Positions 8,719 through 16,079 of a stretch of DNA of 64,000 bases are shown here, in pieces; position 1 is the stretch's first letter, and each line of letters opens with the position of its first letter. The notes under the pieces are model-generated. The model did no database searches. It had not been told where the DNA came from and saw nothing but the letters and a program-made list of their open reading frames with translations. Made by a program: the position numbers and the translations under genes. Source of the stretch: Candidatus Diapherotrites archaeon. Lineage in GTDB: Archaea > Iainarchaeota > Iainarchaeia > Iainarchaeales > 1-14-0-10-31-34. Location of the stretch: contig JBFMAK010000001.1 of NCBI GenBank assembly GCA_040755695.1, forward strand, positions 510,637 through 574,636, in the 5' to 3' direction.

Positions 8719-9843
8719 TTACTTCCCTCTTATAATTTTAACAAATTTGTCAAAAAGAAACTCAGTATCAGTGGGGCCAGGACAAAATTCTGGATGAAAT
8801 TGCACTCCAAACAATTTCTTTTTTTTGTTCTCAATCCCTTCCACTGTCCCGTCATTTGCATTCAAGTAAGTTACCTCAGCTTTTCCTTCAAGGGATTCAG
8901 CTTTTACAGCAAAGCCGTGGTTTTGGGAAGTAATATGGCATTTTCCTCCATTCAATTCAATTACAGGATGATTCTGGCCCCTGTGCCCAAACTTTAGCTT
9001 GAAAGTGTCAGCACCCAAAGCCCTTGCAAGCACCTGGTTGCCCAAGCATATTCCAAACAAAGGCACTTTATATTCAATCAGTTTTCCCGCTGTTTCCACA
9101 ACGTAATTAATTTTTTTTGGGTCTCCTGGGCCATTGGAAATTAATATTCCATCAGGATTGAAAGACAAAATTTTTTCTGCTGAAAAATTTGCAGGAACCC
9201 TAATTACCTTCACATCCCTCTTCTGCAGATTCCTGATTATATTCTCCTTGCAGCCGCAGTCAATTACCACAATCCTTTTCCCTTTGCCCTCATAAAATAT
9301 TTCCTTTTTTATTGTCACTTCTGCAACCAAATCCCTTTCATTCGGGTCCTCAATTCTTGCTGCCTCTTTCAGGAGCTCTTCTTCATCCACTTCCTTTCCC
9401 GCACTTAAAATTCCAAGCATTGTGCCTTTCTCCCTTAAAGCCTTTGTTAACTGCCTTGTGTCAATGCCTTGAATTCCAGGAATTCTTTCCTTCTTCAGCC
9501 ATTCACTCAAATTCATTTCAGAGGAATAATGCGACGGCCTTTCGCACAATTCTCTTACAATGTATCCGGCAATTTTTGGTGCATCAGACTCAAAGTCTTT
9601 ACTGCTTACACCATAATTTCCTATTAGAGGGTAGGTCTGGCACAGAATCTGCCCGTAATATGAAGGGTCAGTTATTGCTTCAGTGTATCCTACCATTCCT
9701 GTATTGAACACTATTTCCCCTGAAGCCCTTGAATTAGAGCCGAATGCTTTCCCGTAATAAATGCTACCGTCTTCAAGAACAAGAATCGCAATTTCTTTTG
9801 CTTTCTTTCGGGCTTCCTCTCGCGAAAAAATAAAAACCCACAA
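8719..9843 (-). CDS. carA: Carbamoyl-phosphate synthase small subunit (glutaminase)
   Basis: The small subunit hydrolyses glutamine and channels ammonia to CarB. The N-terminal CarA-specific domain (EDGSIYYGKAFG, NTGMVGYTEAITDPSY) is followed by a class I glutamine amidotransferase domain with the nucleophile Cys in FGICLGNQ and the His-Glu pair in QFHPEFCPG. At up to 374 residues it has normal length. The longest start is TTG at 9843, but the conserved protein begins at about IAILVLEDG and no clear Shine-Dalgarno precedes TTG. With a TATA-like box at 9861-9870 transcription should begin near 9840, so the true start may be further in. The stop is 1 base before the endonuclease ATG. Confidence 0.95.
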   Translation of the reverse strand: MWVFIFSREEARKKAKEIAILVLEDGSIYYGKAFGSNSRASGEIVFNTGMVGYTEAITDPSYYGQILCQTYPLIGNYGVSSKDFESDAPKIAGYIVRELCERPSHYSSEMNLSEWLKKERIPGIQGIDTRQLTKALREKGTMLGILSAGKEVDEEELLKEAARIEDPNERDLVAEVTIKKEIFYEGKGKRIVVIDCGCKENIIRNLQKRDVKVIRVPANFSAEKILSFNPDGILISNGPGDPKKINYVVETAGKLIEYKVPLFGICLGNQVLARALGADTFKLKFGHRGQNHPVIELNGGKCHITSQNHGFAVKAESLEGKAEVTYLNANDGTVEGIENKKKKLFGVQFHPEFCPGPTDTEFLFDKFVKIIRGK

Positions 9844-9860
9844 GGAACTTGTAGAAAAAA

Positions 9861-9870
9861 CTATTTAAAC
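9861..9870 (-). promoter_or_regulatory. TATA-like promoter of the car operon
   Basis: On the minus strand the sequence reads GTTTAAATAG, a good archaeal TATA box, in the 35-base gap between the tRNA-Leu 3' end and carA. Transcription would start about 25 bases downstream, near 9840, almost at the annotated start of carA, so the transcript may be leaderless or nearly so. This also shows that carA need not depend on tRNA readthrough. Confidence 0.5.
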
Positions 9871-9878
9871 TTTCTGCA

Positions 9879-10030
9879 TGCAGGGGGGAGGATTCGAACC
9901 CCCGAAGGCACTAAGCCGCCAGATCTCCCAATTCTTTTTCTTTCTTTTCATAAACGTTTTCTTTTCTTTTTCTAAAAAGAAAGAAAAGGTTTCTTGAGTC
10001 TGGTCCCGTAGGCCGCTTGGGTACCCCTGC
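9879..10030 (-). tRNA. tRNA-Leu(CAA) with a 68-base intron
   Basis: The minus strand folds as a complete tRNA once an intron is removed. Acceptor stem GCAGGGG (10030-10024) pairs perfectly with CCCCTGC, the discriminator is A at 9879, and no CCA is encoded. Anticodon stem CCAGA pairs with TCTGG, the loop reads CT-CAA-G-A, the long variable arm is typical of leucine, and the T-loop is TTCGAAT. The exons are 10030-9993 and 9924-9879 (84 bases together). The intron lies at the canonical 37/38 position. CTCAA of the anticodon loop can pair with TTGGG at the intron end, as in a bulge-helix-bulge. The intron is mostly a polypyrimidine/polypurine hairpin. Confidence 0.93.
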
Positions 10031-10091
10031 ATGGAAAAATCTTTGCAGTGAAAAGTATAAAAATATAAACCGCAAGGCAGTTAATTCTATT

Positions 10092-10229
10092 ATGATAAAA
10101 AAACCAAAGCTTCCTGCTCCAGACCTGAATAGAATTATTTTTAGCAAGCCTGACAAAAAACACATCAATTTTCTTGCGAGAATAATAAAGAAAGGAGACC
10201 AATTAGAGAAAAGAAGAGACAAAAAATAA
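10092..10229 (+). CDS. Small basic protein (45 aa)
   Basis: A 45-residue Lys-rich protein beginning MIKKPKLPAPDLNRIIF and ending EKRRDKK. A TATA-like box (AGTATAAAAATATAA, about 10048-10062) lies roughly 30 bases upstream, which fits a leaderless transcript. The gene sits divergently next to tRNA-Leu and is convergent with the FKBP gene, whose stop codon is adjacent. The frame stays open further upstream into the tRNA gene, but that longer version is not credible. Function unknown; a nucleic-acid-binding role would fit the charge but is a guess. Confidence 0.45.
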   Translation: MIKKPKLPAPDLNRIIFSKPDKKHINFLARIIKKGDQLEKRRDKK

Positions 10230-10787
10230 TTATTTCTTTGCTTTTGTTATTCCAACTAATTTGATCTTGAATACCAGGGTTTTTCCTGCTAGTGCTGGAT
10301 TCATGTCCACTTTGGTGATGTTTTCGTCTGTTGCAATCACTGTCCCGGGCCTTCCTTCAACCTTCAGTATCATCCCAATCTTTGGCTTTATCATTACATC
10401 ATTCAATTCCTTTGTGCTGATGCTCCAAATCAAGTCAGGGTCATATTCTCCGTAAGCGTCCTTTGGCTCCAAAGTAATTGTCTTTTGTTTATTCAATTTC
10501 ATTCCAATTACTGCTGCCTCAAATCCTTTTATTAGCTGGCCTGCACCTAAAACGAATTCCAAAGGCTTTCCTGGAGCGCTCTTGTCAAAGACATTCCCGT
10601 CCGGAAAACTGCCTTCATATTCCACTTTCACTGTGTCGCCAACAAAAGCCTGCGATGCAAGAGGGTCAAATTTATTTTCGTCTGTTGTTTTGTTCGCATC
10701 AGAAGGATTATTGTTTCCTTGAGTGCACCCCACTGAAAGAATCAGCAGCACCAAAGCAAGAAATACAAAATACTTTTTTTGCCTCAT
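10230..10787 (-). CDS. FKBP-type peptidyl-prolyl isomerase lipoprotein
   Basis: A lipoprotein of about 185 residues. The N-terminus MRQKKYFVFLALVLLILSVGCTQ is a signal peptide with lipobox SVGC, so the enzyme is probably anchored outside the cytoplasmic membrane. After an Asn/Asp-rich linker the FKBP domain reads VGDTVKVEYEGSFPDGNVFDKS, QLIKGFEAAVIGMK and TITLEPKDAYGEYDPDL. It is followed by an insert-in-flap-like section and NPALAGKTLVFKIKLV, the arrangement of SlyD and archaeal long FKBPs, which speed cis-trans proline isomerisation and assist folding. An upstream ATG at 10805 is possible, but the TATA-like TTTAATATA at 10808-10818 places the transcript start near the chosen ATG. Confidence 0.88.
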   Translation of the reverse strand: MRQKKYFVFLALVLLILSVGCTQGNNNPSDANKTTDENKFDPLASQAFVGDTVKVEYEGSFPDGNVFDKSAPGKPLEFVLGAGQLIKGFEAAVIGMKLNKQKTITLEPKDAYGEYDPDLIWSISTKELNDVMIKPKIGMILKVEGRPGTVIATDENITKVDMNPALAGKTLVFKIKLVGITKAKK

Positions 10788-10837
10788 ACAATTAATTTTG
10801 GGCATAATATATTAAAAAGAAAAGACATTTTATTAGT

Positions 10838-10990
10838 ATGCCCCCTAAATTCAGCAGAAAATTAAACCCAACACAGATGGGCAAACTTGCAGACCACATA
10901 ATCAATACAGCGCCTTCAGAAAAGCATGCAAGTGTTTTTGGTAAAATTATAAAATTGGGGAATTGGCTTCCACCTAAAAAGAAAAAATAA
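10838..10990 (+). CDS. Small basic protein (50 aa)
   Basis: A 50-residue protein too short for most gene callers: MPPKFSRKLNPTQMGKLADH at the start, a middle that looks helical, and a Lys-rich PPKKKK end. It is divergent from the FKBP gene and convergent with the next lipoprotein gene, 13 bases away. Composition and charge resemble those of small ribosome- or DNA-associated archaeal proteins, but no family is recognised. The uninterrupted frame, clear ATG and plausible composition support a real gene. Confidence 0.5.
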   Translation: MPPKFSRKLNPTQMGKLADHIINTAPSEKHASVFGKIIKLGNWLPPKKKK

Positions 10991-11003
10991 AGCAAAATTT
11001 TTT

Positions 11004-11638
11004 TCAGGCCCTCCTCTTAGCTAACTTAAACTGAAAGTAGCCGGTTACTTGAATTCTGGAATTATTTGCTGGGTATCCTATTTGAAGTTTGTTCTGCATC
11101 ATGTCCAGACAACTTTGTTTCTGGATGCTGCTCACTATTTTTTCCCAGTAAGTGGAATCACCAAAGCGCTGAGCCATGTTGAGATAACAATTGTCTTTAT
11201 TGCTGACATCCTTGATTTTCTCGCAGACTACAGCATCTCTTTTGTCTGTTGCGTATTGGTTATAGCATTGGTCTTCACTTAATTCTGCTTCTTTGCATAC
11301 AGCTGGATCGCCTTTCACTTCAGCAACTAATGCGTAGCAGGAAAGGCGTACATCCTTGCTTACTTTTTTGCACAGAGAAGTGTCCTTAAGTTTTGCTGCA
11401 AGGCCAACAATGCACAAGTCTTCAAGTGAGCCTCCTTGAGCCGAAGGCATGCCAGTGCAAACACTCAATTGCGTCTCAACACTTAGATCTTCTGCTTTAG
11501 GTTCAGGTTCAGTAACAGGGCACAAGGCTTTATTTAGAACAACTGTCCCGTCAGAGCAGACGTACTGAAATGCAGAGCTTCCTGAGCTGTTTGCTGCTGC
11601 GTGCAGCCAAGCAAAATAATGCTCGCACCCAACAACAT
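11004..11638 (-). pseudogene. Cys-rich lipoprotein gene with a frameshift after the lipobox
   Basis: From ATG 11638 one frame gives MLLGASIILLGCTQQQ, a short signal peptide with lipobox LLGC, and then soon stops. The rest of the protein is in another frame from about 11590: NSSGSSAFQYVCSDGTVV, then a Cys-rich domain with repeated CYALVAEVKGDPAVC-like units and a final NNSRIQVTGYFQFKL. Adding one A to the AAA run at 11592-11590 joins both parts into one 211-codon reading frame (CTQQQNSSGSS). So it is a single-base deletion in the gene, a sequencing error, or a phase-variable switch. A TATA-like TTTATAAATA about 25 bases upstream of the ATG fits a leaderless transcript. Function unknown. Confidence 0.72.
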
Positions 11639-11685
11639 AGCCAAATAAAGTTTATTTATAAAAGGTTATCATAAAAAAAAGGGAA

Positions 11686-11865
11686 CGCGGAGGGCGAGAT
11701 TCGAACTCGCGCGGGCTTTCGCCCAAGAGCTAACTGCTTACCATTTTTCTTTTTTGGGCAACCTGCCGTTTCTTTTCTTCCGGCAACTTGCAGCTTCTTT
11801 TCTTTCCTAAAGAAAAGAAGGGGCAGTAGCAGGCTCTCGCCGTAACCAGACTGGGCCACCTCCGC
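11686..11865 (-). tRNA. tRNA-Ser(GCT) with a 95-base intron
   Basis: On the minus strand acceptor GCGGAGG pairs with CCTCCGC, with discriminator G at 11686 and no encoded CCA. The D-arm is GCC...GGC, anticodon stem AGAGC/GCTCT, loop CT-GCT-A-A, serine-type long variable arm TGGGCGAAAGCCCGC and T-loop TTCGAAT closed by GCGAG/CTCGC. Exons are 11865-11827 (39 bases) and 11731-11686 (46 bases), with the intron at position 37/38. CTGCT of the anticodon loop pairs with AGCAG near the intron 3' end, as expected for a bulge-helix-bulge. Inside the intron is a perfect 12-bp hairpin CTTCTTTTCTTT-AGG-AAAGAAAAGAAG. Confidence 0.93.
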
Positions 11866-11870
11866 AAATC

Positions 11871-11945
11871 AGAACCTTGCGGTTCCAATACCTCCCTCAC
11901 GCCGGTTGACGTGCGGGCACTATCTTCGCATTCGCTCGATAGTGC
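11871..11945 (-). ncRNA. Structured RNA candidate: three consecutive hairpins upstream of tRNA-Ser
   Basis: No protein frame occupies this GC-richer stretch. It contains three adjacent inverted repeats: GAACC/GGTTC (11872-11885), CCCTCACG/CGTGCGGG with one mismatch (11894-11917), and a perfect GCACTATC/GATAGTGC (11917-11945). Read on the minus strand the first loop is GCAA, a GNRA tetraloop, which favours that strand. The element would then end 6 bases before the tRNA-Ser 5' end, perhaps in one transcript. It could be a small RNA, a leader processed from the tRNA precursor, or a terminator for the converging strand. No known family is recognised. Confidence 0.4.
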
Positions 11946-11986
11946 TGTTTCGCTTTAGAATTATTTTGGTTGAAAATGTTTTTTAT

Positions 11987-12700
11987 TCAGTTGGTTTGAA
12001 AGCGCTTTCTTTCTGAGATGTGGGCATAGAGGTCAAGCACGATTTTGCCTATGACAAGTATGAGGACTGGAGCGCTTATAATTGCACCGAAAATGAGCGC
12101 TGCCTGCATTACAATTATTCTCGGGTAAGGGGAAAACATTAATGTTGTTGGACTGGCTTTCTCGTATTCTTTTCTCCCCACATAATTTGTAATGAAAGAG
12201 ATTCCATGGCTTATGAACAGGAAAACAAATGCAATGAGCACATTAAAGAAAATTGTTTCAAAGCCGTGAATGCTTGCCCTTAAATTGAAAAAAAAGCTGA
12301 AGAATGCCCTGAATATTACTAAAAATAATATGGCAAATAGGTGAGCTGCCATGAATATGCCGTAGTGAATGCAGAAGAAAACCACCAAAAAAATTTTAAT
12401 TATGAAAGATTTTTTTTCTGCTGTTTCTTCAGGGGTTGCCCCAGCTAAGTTTATTTTTATTACAGGCTTTCCGTCTGCCTGCTGAAGATTCTGAAGGTTT
12501 ATGGCACCTTTTGCTAGGAGCATTTTCAGTATTGTGTAGAAGCCGATTATTGCGCTTTCACTCCAGTACAGTAAAAGTATTTCTGTTGTATTCCAGCCGT
12601 AAAATAGCACTCCAAACAATGGAATTAGATTGAATATGATTAGGACTATGGCTGAAGGATAAAAGGAAATGTCCTTGAAGTTACTCAAATTCACATTCAT
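11987..12700 (-). CDS. DUF6498-like multi-pass membrane protein
   Basis: A 237-residue protein with about six hydrophobic segments. The region GWNTTEILLLYWSESAIIGF and the following helix ending TILKMLLAKG resemble DUF6498 membrane proteins. A large hydrophobic region FFCIHYGIFMAAHLFAILF follows, then FVFLFISHGISFITNYVGR and a short charged tail. It has no signal peptide cleavage site and would sit in the cytoplasmic membrane. Function unknown. It is monocistronic, divergent from the next membrane protein gene across a 54-base gap. Confidence 0.7.
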   Translation of the reverse strand: MNVNLSNFKDISFYPSAIVLIIFNLIPLFGVLFYGWNTTEILLLYWSESAIIGFYTILKMLLAKGAINLQNLQQADGKPVIKINLAGATPEETAEKKSFIIKIFLVVFFCIHYGIFMAAHLFAILFLVIFRAFFSFFFNLRASIHGFETIFFNVLIAFVFLFISHGISFITNYVGRKEYEKASPTTLMFSPYPRIIVMQAALIFGAIISAPVLILVIGKIVLDLYAHISERKRFQTN

Positions 12701-12754
12701 TTGCTAATAATACACTTTTTCCCTTAAAAAGTTTAACCCTCTAATAGATAGTGA

Positions 12755-13129
12755 ATGTATCTCAAAAGGCTTTTCAAGCCAAACAAGATCAAGATTGCAT
12801 TGTTCATTGTGTTAATGCTTCCAATGATTGTTGCAGGCATTGAAATACTTCTTGGAGTAAATTTTGATGTCCTGCCCTTAATTGTATTTTATGTTATAGT
12901 GACTGCCCCAGGAATTGCAGCATATTACGCCCTCAAGATATTCTTCTGCGGGACAGGATTTTACTGCACTGCGGCAAGGGCTTTAGGTCTTTTTTTGATT
13001 GCATTCAATGCATACCTTCTTGCTTGCTCTTATCAAATTTACTGGGACTTCTACCAGAAATACTTCAAAAAATACTTTGACGTTGAAAAACACTTTAAGA
13101 AATTCATTGAAAAAAAAGAAAAGAATTAA
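12755..13129 (+). CDS. Small membrane protein of unknown function (124 aa)
   Basis: Three to four hydrophobic stretches can be seen: residues 13-32 (KIALFIVLMLPMIVAG), 40-65 and 76-98 (ARALGLFLIAFNAYLLACSY). They are followed by a charged C-terminal tail rich in Lys, Phe and Tyr (KYFKKYFDVEKHFKKF). No family is recognised. The stop codon overlaps the stop of threonine synthase on the other strand. The gene lies divergently next to another membrane protein gene. Confidence 0.65.
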   Translation: MYLKRLFKPNKIKIALFIVLMLPMIVAGIEILLGVNFDVLPLIVFYVIVTAPGIAAYYALKIFFCGTGFYCTAARALGLFLIAFNAYLLACSYQIYWDFYQKYFKKYFDVEKHFKKFIEKKEKN

Positions 13130-14241
13130 GAGTATTTTTTTGTGTCTTTGAGGCCGTGGCCTGTTACAATGCAGGCAACCCTTCCCTTTAGTCCCAATTT
13201 CTTTGCTCCTGCAAAAGAGACTGCACCTGAAGGCTCTGCGTAAAGGCCTTCTTTTCCTAATTCTTTTTGGGCTGAAAGGATTTCTTTTTCTGTCACTTCT
13301 TCGGCCAAGCCTTTTGAGGCTTTTATTGCGTGCAATGCTTCTAGTCCGTCAACAGGGTTACCGCAGGCAATTGCAGTAGCAATAGTGGAGAAATTCTTTA
13401 TTACTAGAATTTCTTTCAAATTGTTCTTCCATGCTTTTACTACTGGAGAGCACTTGTTCACTTGCACTCCGACAATTCTAGGAATTTTTTTTATTAGTCC
13501 TGCTTTCCTGAATTCATTCAATCCCTTGAATACTGAGTAAATTAGGGTGCCGTTTCCGATGGGAGAGACAATGAAGTCTGGAACCTCGTAATTCAATTGC
13601 TCTATTACCTCGAATGCAATGCTTTTCTCTCCTTCTCCTCTGAAGGGATAGTCTCCCATCAAATAAACATTTCTTTTTTTCTTCAATTGCTTTGTTTTCT
13701 TCACTGCGTCATCGTAAGAGCCTTTCACTCTAACAATTCTTGCTCCGTGAGCTGAAATCTGGGCAAACTTCTCTTTTGTAGCAAAGCCTGGCACAAAGAT
13801 TGTTGCATTAATTCCTGCTTTCGCAGAATAAGCTGCAATTGATGCCCCCATGTTCCCTGTTGAAGCGCAAGCAATCTCTTTCACTCCCAACTCCAATGCT
13901 TTTGATACCTCAACTGTTGACCCTCGATCCTTGAAAGAGCCAGTAGGATTAGAGCCTTCAAACTTGAAGTGATAATCCCTTATTTTGTTAGAGTGAATTA
14001 ATGGCGTGCCCCCCTCCTGCAGTGACACTATCTTTGACAAGTCTTTTATTGGGTAGAACATCCAGTACTTCCAGTGCCTTATTTGATCATTGAGGAATTC
14101 ATATCTCTTCACCAGCTTCCTTAACTCAGAGTAATTGTATTCAATGTCCAGGGAATAATTGCAGGAAGGGCACTCAAAGAGCACGGGCTCCATTGAATAC
14201 TCTCTCCCGCACTTAAAGCAGACGAAGTTTTTTGCGTGCAT
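13126..14241 (-). CDS. thrC: Threonine synthase
   Basis: A PLP enzyme that converts O-phosphohomoserine to threonine. It starts with a zinc-ribbon-like segment (C8, C11, C24, C27) often seen in archaeal ThrC. The PLP lysine lies in SNPTGSFKDRG, the phosphate-binding loop in ASTGNMGASIAAY, and the C-terminal glycine-rich motifs are PIGNGTLIYSVFKG and EPSGAVSFAGAKKLG. At 371 residues it is of normal length for the short archaeal type. It is downstream of tmk and a small basic gene on the same strand, 6 bases after the latter. No other threonine pathway gene is in the window. Confidence 0.92.
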   Translation of the reverse strand: MHAKNFVCFKCGREYSMEPVLFECPSCNYSLDIEYNYSELRKLVKRYEFLNDQIRHWKYWMFYPIKDLSKIVSLQEGGTPLIHSNKIRDYHFKFEGSNPTGSFKDRGSTVEVSKALELGVKEIACASTGNMGASIAAYSAKAGINATIFVPGFATKEKFAQISAHGARIVRVKGSYDDAVKKTKQLKKKRNVYLMGDYPFRGEGEKSIAFEVIEQLNYEVPDFIVSPIGNGTLIYSVFKGLNEFRKAGLIKKIPRIVGVQVNKCSPVVKAWKNNLKEILVIKNFSTIATAIACGNPVDGLEALHAIKASKGLAEEVTEKEILSAQKELGKEGLYAEPSGAVSFAGAKKLGLKGRVACIVTGHGLKDTKKYS

Positions 14242-14247
14242 TAAGAT

Positions 14248-14529
14248 TCACTTCTTTTTTCCTTTTTTTATTAGCCGATCATAATCCACAGGAATTCCTT
14301 TTTCCTGCATTTCCTTCAAGAATTCTTCTGTAAACTGTCCAGGCATTTTCCTTTTTCCTTTGCTTTCAGGCCTTTTTTGGCCTGACGAAATCAGCAGTTG
14401 TAATTCCCTTGTTGTAGTGTGCCTTAGCGCCCTGTATCTGTGCGAGCCTTTGAATTTTTTTCCTTTTATTATAGGCCTTAACTTTCTCACAATTTCTTTC
14501 ACTTCAAAATCTTTTGTGCTTTCTTCCAC
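14248..14529 (-). CDS. Small basic protein between tmk and thrC
   Basis: Up to 93 residues, Lys/Arg-rich, containing HRYRALRHTTTRELQLLI and a final FLKEMQEKGIPVDYDRLIKK. GTG at 14529 lies inside tmk; a second GTG at 14502 overlaps the tmk TGA as GTGA, a common coupled arrangement, and may be the real start (MKEIVRKLRPIIKGKK). It is probably co-transcribed and translationally coupled with thymidylate kinase. No family recognised. Confidence 0.55.
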   Translation of the reverse strand: MEESTKDFEVKEIVRKLRPIIKGKKFKGSHRYRALRHTTTRELQLLISSGQKRPESKGKRKMPGQFTEEFLKEMQEKGIPVDYDRLIKKGKKK

Positions 14530-15170
14530 ACTTCAGAGTGGATTTCTTCCCTTGACTTCAGCTTGTTTCCTCTCACACAATTAATTCTACTCCAATTCTT
14601 TTCTTTCCTGCACAAATGCAGAAACATCGCTCGCACTTTGTTCTGGTAAGCAATATCACTTTCATAAATGTCTTTCTTTCTGCCCTTCCTGTACGCTTTT
14701 TCCCTGTCTTTTCCTTTCATGAGCTTCCGGGAAATTTGCGGGAGCACATCAAGGAAGAACACCAAGTCAGGCTGGGGCATCCTTGACTCAAGGGCCTTCA
14801 TCCATTGAAAGAATTCTTCTCTCTGCTTTTTGCCCTTGAATTTTGCTGGCTGGAAGCCATAATTTGCAGTGAAGTACCTGTCAAAAACAAGAATTGTTCC
14901 TTTCTTTAATTTTTCTTGGATTTCTTTTTTTGCGTGATATCTGTCCAGAGAGTATAAAAGAGAACAGAATTCAGGAGGCAATTCTTCTTTTGAACCAAAT
15001 TCTCCAGCCAAATATCTTCCTACAAGAGAGCCAAAGAATTCGTTGTAGCGCGGGAAAGAGCTTAGCTCTGCTTTCTTTCCTGCCTTTTTTATTCTCTCAA
15101 AGAATAATTTTGCTTGCGTTGCTTTGCCTGAAGCATCCACTCCCTCGAAAACCACAATCCTGCCTTTCAT
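14499..15170 (-). CDS. tmk: Thymidylate kinase
   Basis: A 223-residue kinase that phosphorylates dTMP to dTDP. The P-loop is GVDASGKAT (residues 10-18), the DR(Y/H) motif is in ILVFDRYFTANYGFQ, and the LID-side region is rich in basic residues (KDREKAYRKGRKKDIYES). A DLVFFLDVLP strand precedes it, as in Tmk. ThyX, encoded about 1 kb away on the other strand, makes its dTMP substrate. The start ATG sits in a 74-base divergent promoter region shared with the next gene. Confidence 0.9.
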   Translation of the reverse strand: MKGRIVVFEGVDASGKATQAKLFFERIKKAGKKAELSSFPRYNEFFGSLVGRYLAGEFGSKEELPPEFCSLLYSLDRYHAKKEIQEKLKKGTILVFDRYFTANYGFQPAKFKGKKQREEFFQWMKALESRMPQPDLVFFLDVLPQISRKLMKGKDREKAYRKGRKKDIYESDIAYQNKVRAMFLHLCRKEKNWSRINCVRGNKLKSREEIHSEVWKKAQKILK

Positions 15171-15244
15171 TCTTTCTTTCCCCTGTTCTATTAAATATTC
15201 AATCAGTTTTTTAATTTTTCTTTAGATTAATACTTTTGATTGAA

Positions 15245-16060
15245 ATGGCTGTAAATCCTTACAAAGTTAGGTTCTGGGAATTAAAAAGGCATTTGGTGAG
15301 GGGCAGAACAAAAAAAAAGTGGCTGACAAAAAAGAAATATTGGGAGATAATTGAAAGGCTTCAAAAGTCACCTAAGTCAGGTGAGCATAAGTCAAGATTC
15401 ATTGCAAGGTTTACTGTATCATATTTCTGCAATAAATACGGGATTACAGGCAGAAAAAGAGCAGAATTTGAGAAGGTTATGAAAGGATTGACAAATTGTT
15501 CCATTTTGCATCCCAAAACATTAATTGAAAAGCGAGAAAAAGAAATGAAAATGGACAAATTAGTTAGCGAGCTTAAAAAAATTCTGACAAAAGAAGAGCA
15601 ACTTGCCTTTAATTTGCATACAGAAATATTTAAGAAGTGGGTTAAAAGTCCGCCCTTATTCTGGAAAGAAACAGGCATTGACAGAATAACATATAATAAA
15701 ATAAAAAAAAGATTACTCAACAGGATAACACAAAAGAAAGGATTGAAAGGGATATTGACAGGTGAAGTTAATTTTATAGTTAATGATTTTATAGAACGAA
15801 TTATAAAAAGAGAAGCATTCAGGAGAGCCAAGTTTCTCGCCCCTGCAGAGAAAAAAGAATTATACAAACTTGAAGTATTACATTCAAGAATGGGAAAAAA
15901 AGTTTTTCAAAAAGAGATATCAGAAGGAGAATACAATAAGTGGTTAGAAGAACTTAATGAAAAAACAAAAAAAATTGTAGGAGAAGAAAAATTTGAAAAA
16001 TTAGGTCAGCTCATGGCTTTGATTCTGGAAGAAATTGAAGAGATGGGCGGAGGAAATTGA
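15245..16060 (+). CDS. Uncharacterised protein, basic and helical
   Basis: A 271-residue protein beginning MAVNPYKVRFWELKRHLVRG. It is highly charged with a Lys/Arg-rich first third and mostly predicted helix. A helix-turn-helix-like stretch is visible near LFWKETGIDRITYNKIKKRL. It ends ILEEIEEMGGGN, 19 bases before the thyX start, so the two are likely co-transcribed. An upstream TTG at 15236 is possible. I do not recognise a family; a nucleic-acid-binding role would fit but is unproven. Confidence 0.6.
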   Translation: MAVNPYKVRFWELKRHLVRGRTKKKWLTKKKYWEIIERLQKSPKSGEHKSRFIARFTVSYFCNKYGITGRKRAEFEKVMKGLTNCSILHPKTLIEKREKEMKMDKLVSELKKILTKEEQLAFNLHTEIFKKWVKSPPLFWKETGIDRITYNKIKKRLLNRITQKKGLKGILTGEVNFIVNDFIERIIKREAFRRAKFLAPAEKKELYKLEVLHSRMGKKVFQKEISEGEYNKWLEELNEKTKKIVGEEKFEKLGQLMALILEEIEEMGGGN

Positions 16061-16079
16061 ACAAAAAAAAGGTGGGGAA

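Noticed and set aside
10017-10091. Longer start for the 45-residue gene at 10092
   Set aside because: The extension runs into the 5' part of tRNA-Leu and upstream of the TATA box.
9911-10222. Minus-strand frame of 103 codons across tRNA-Leu
   Set aside because: It overlaps the tRNA gene and its intron; the sequence is fully explained by the tRNA and the small plus-strand gene.
11656-11859. 67-codon minus-strand frame over tRNA-Ser
   Set aside because: It is translated tRNA and intron sequence, not a protein gene.
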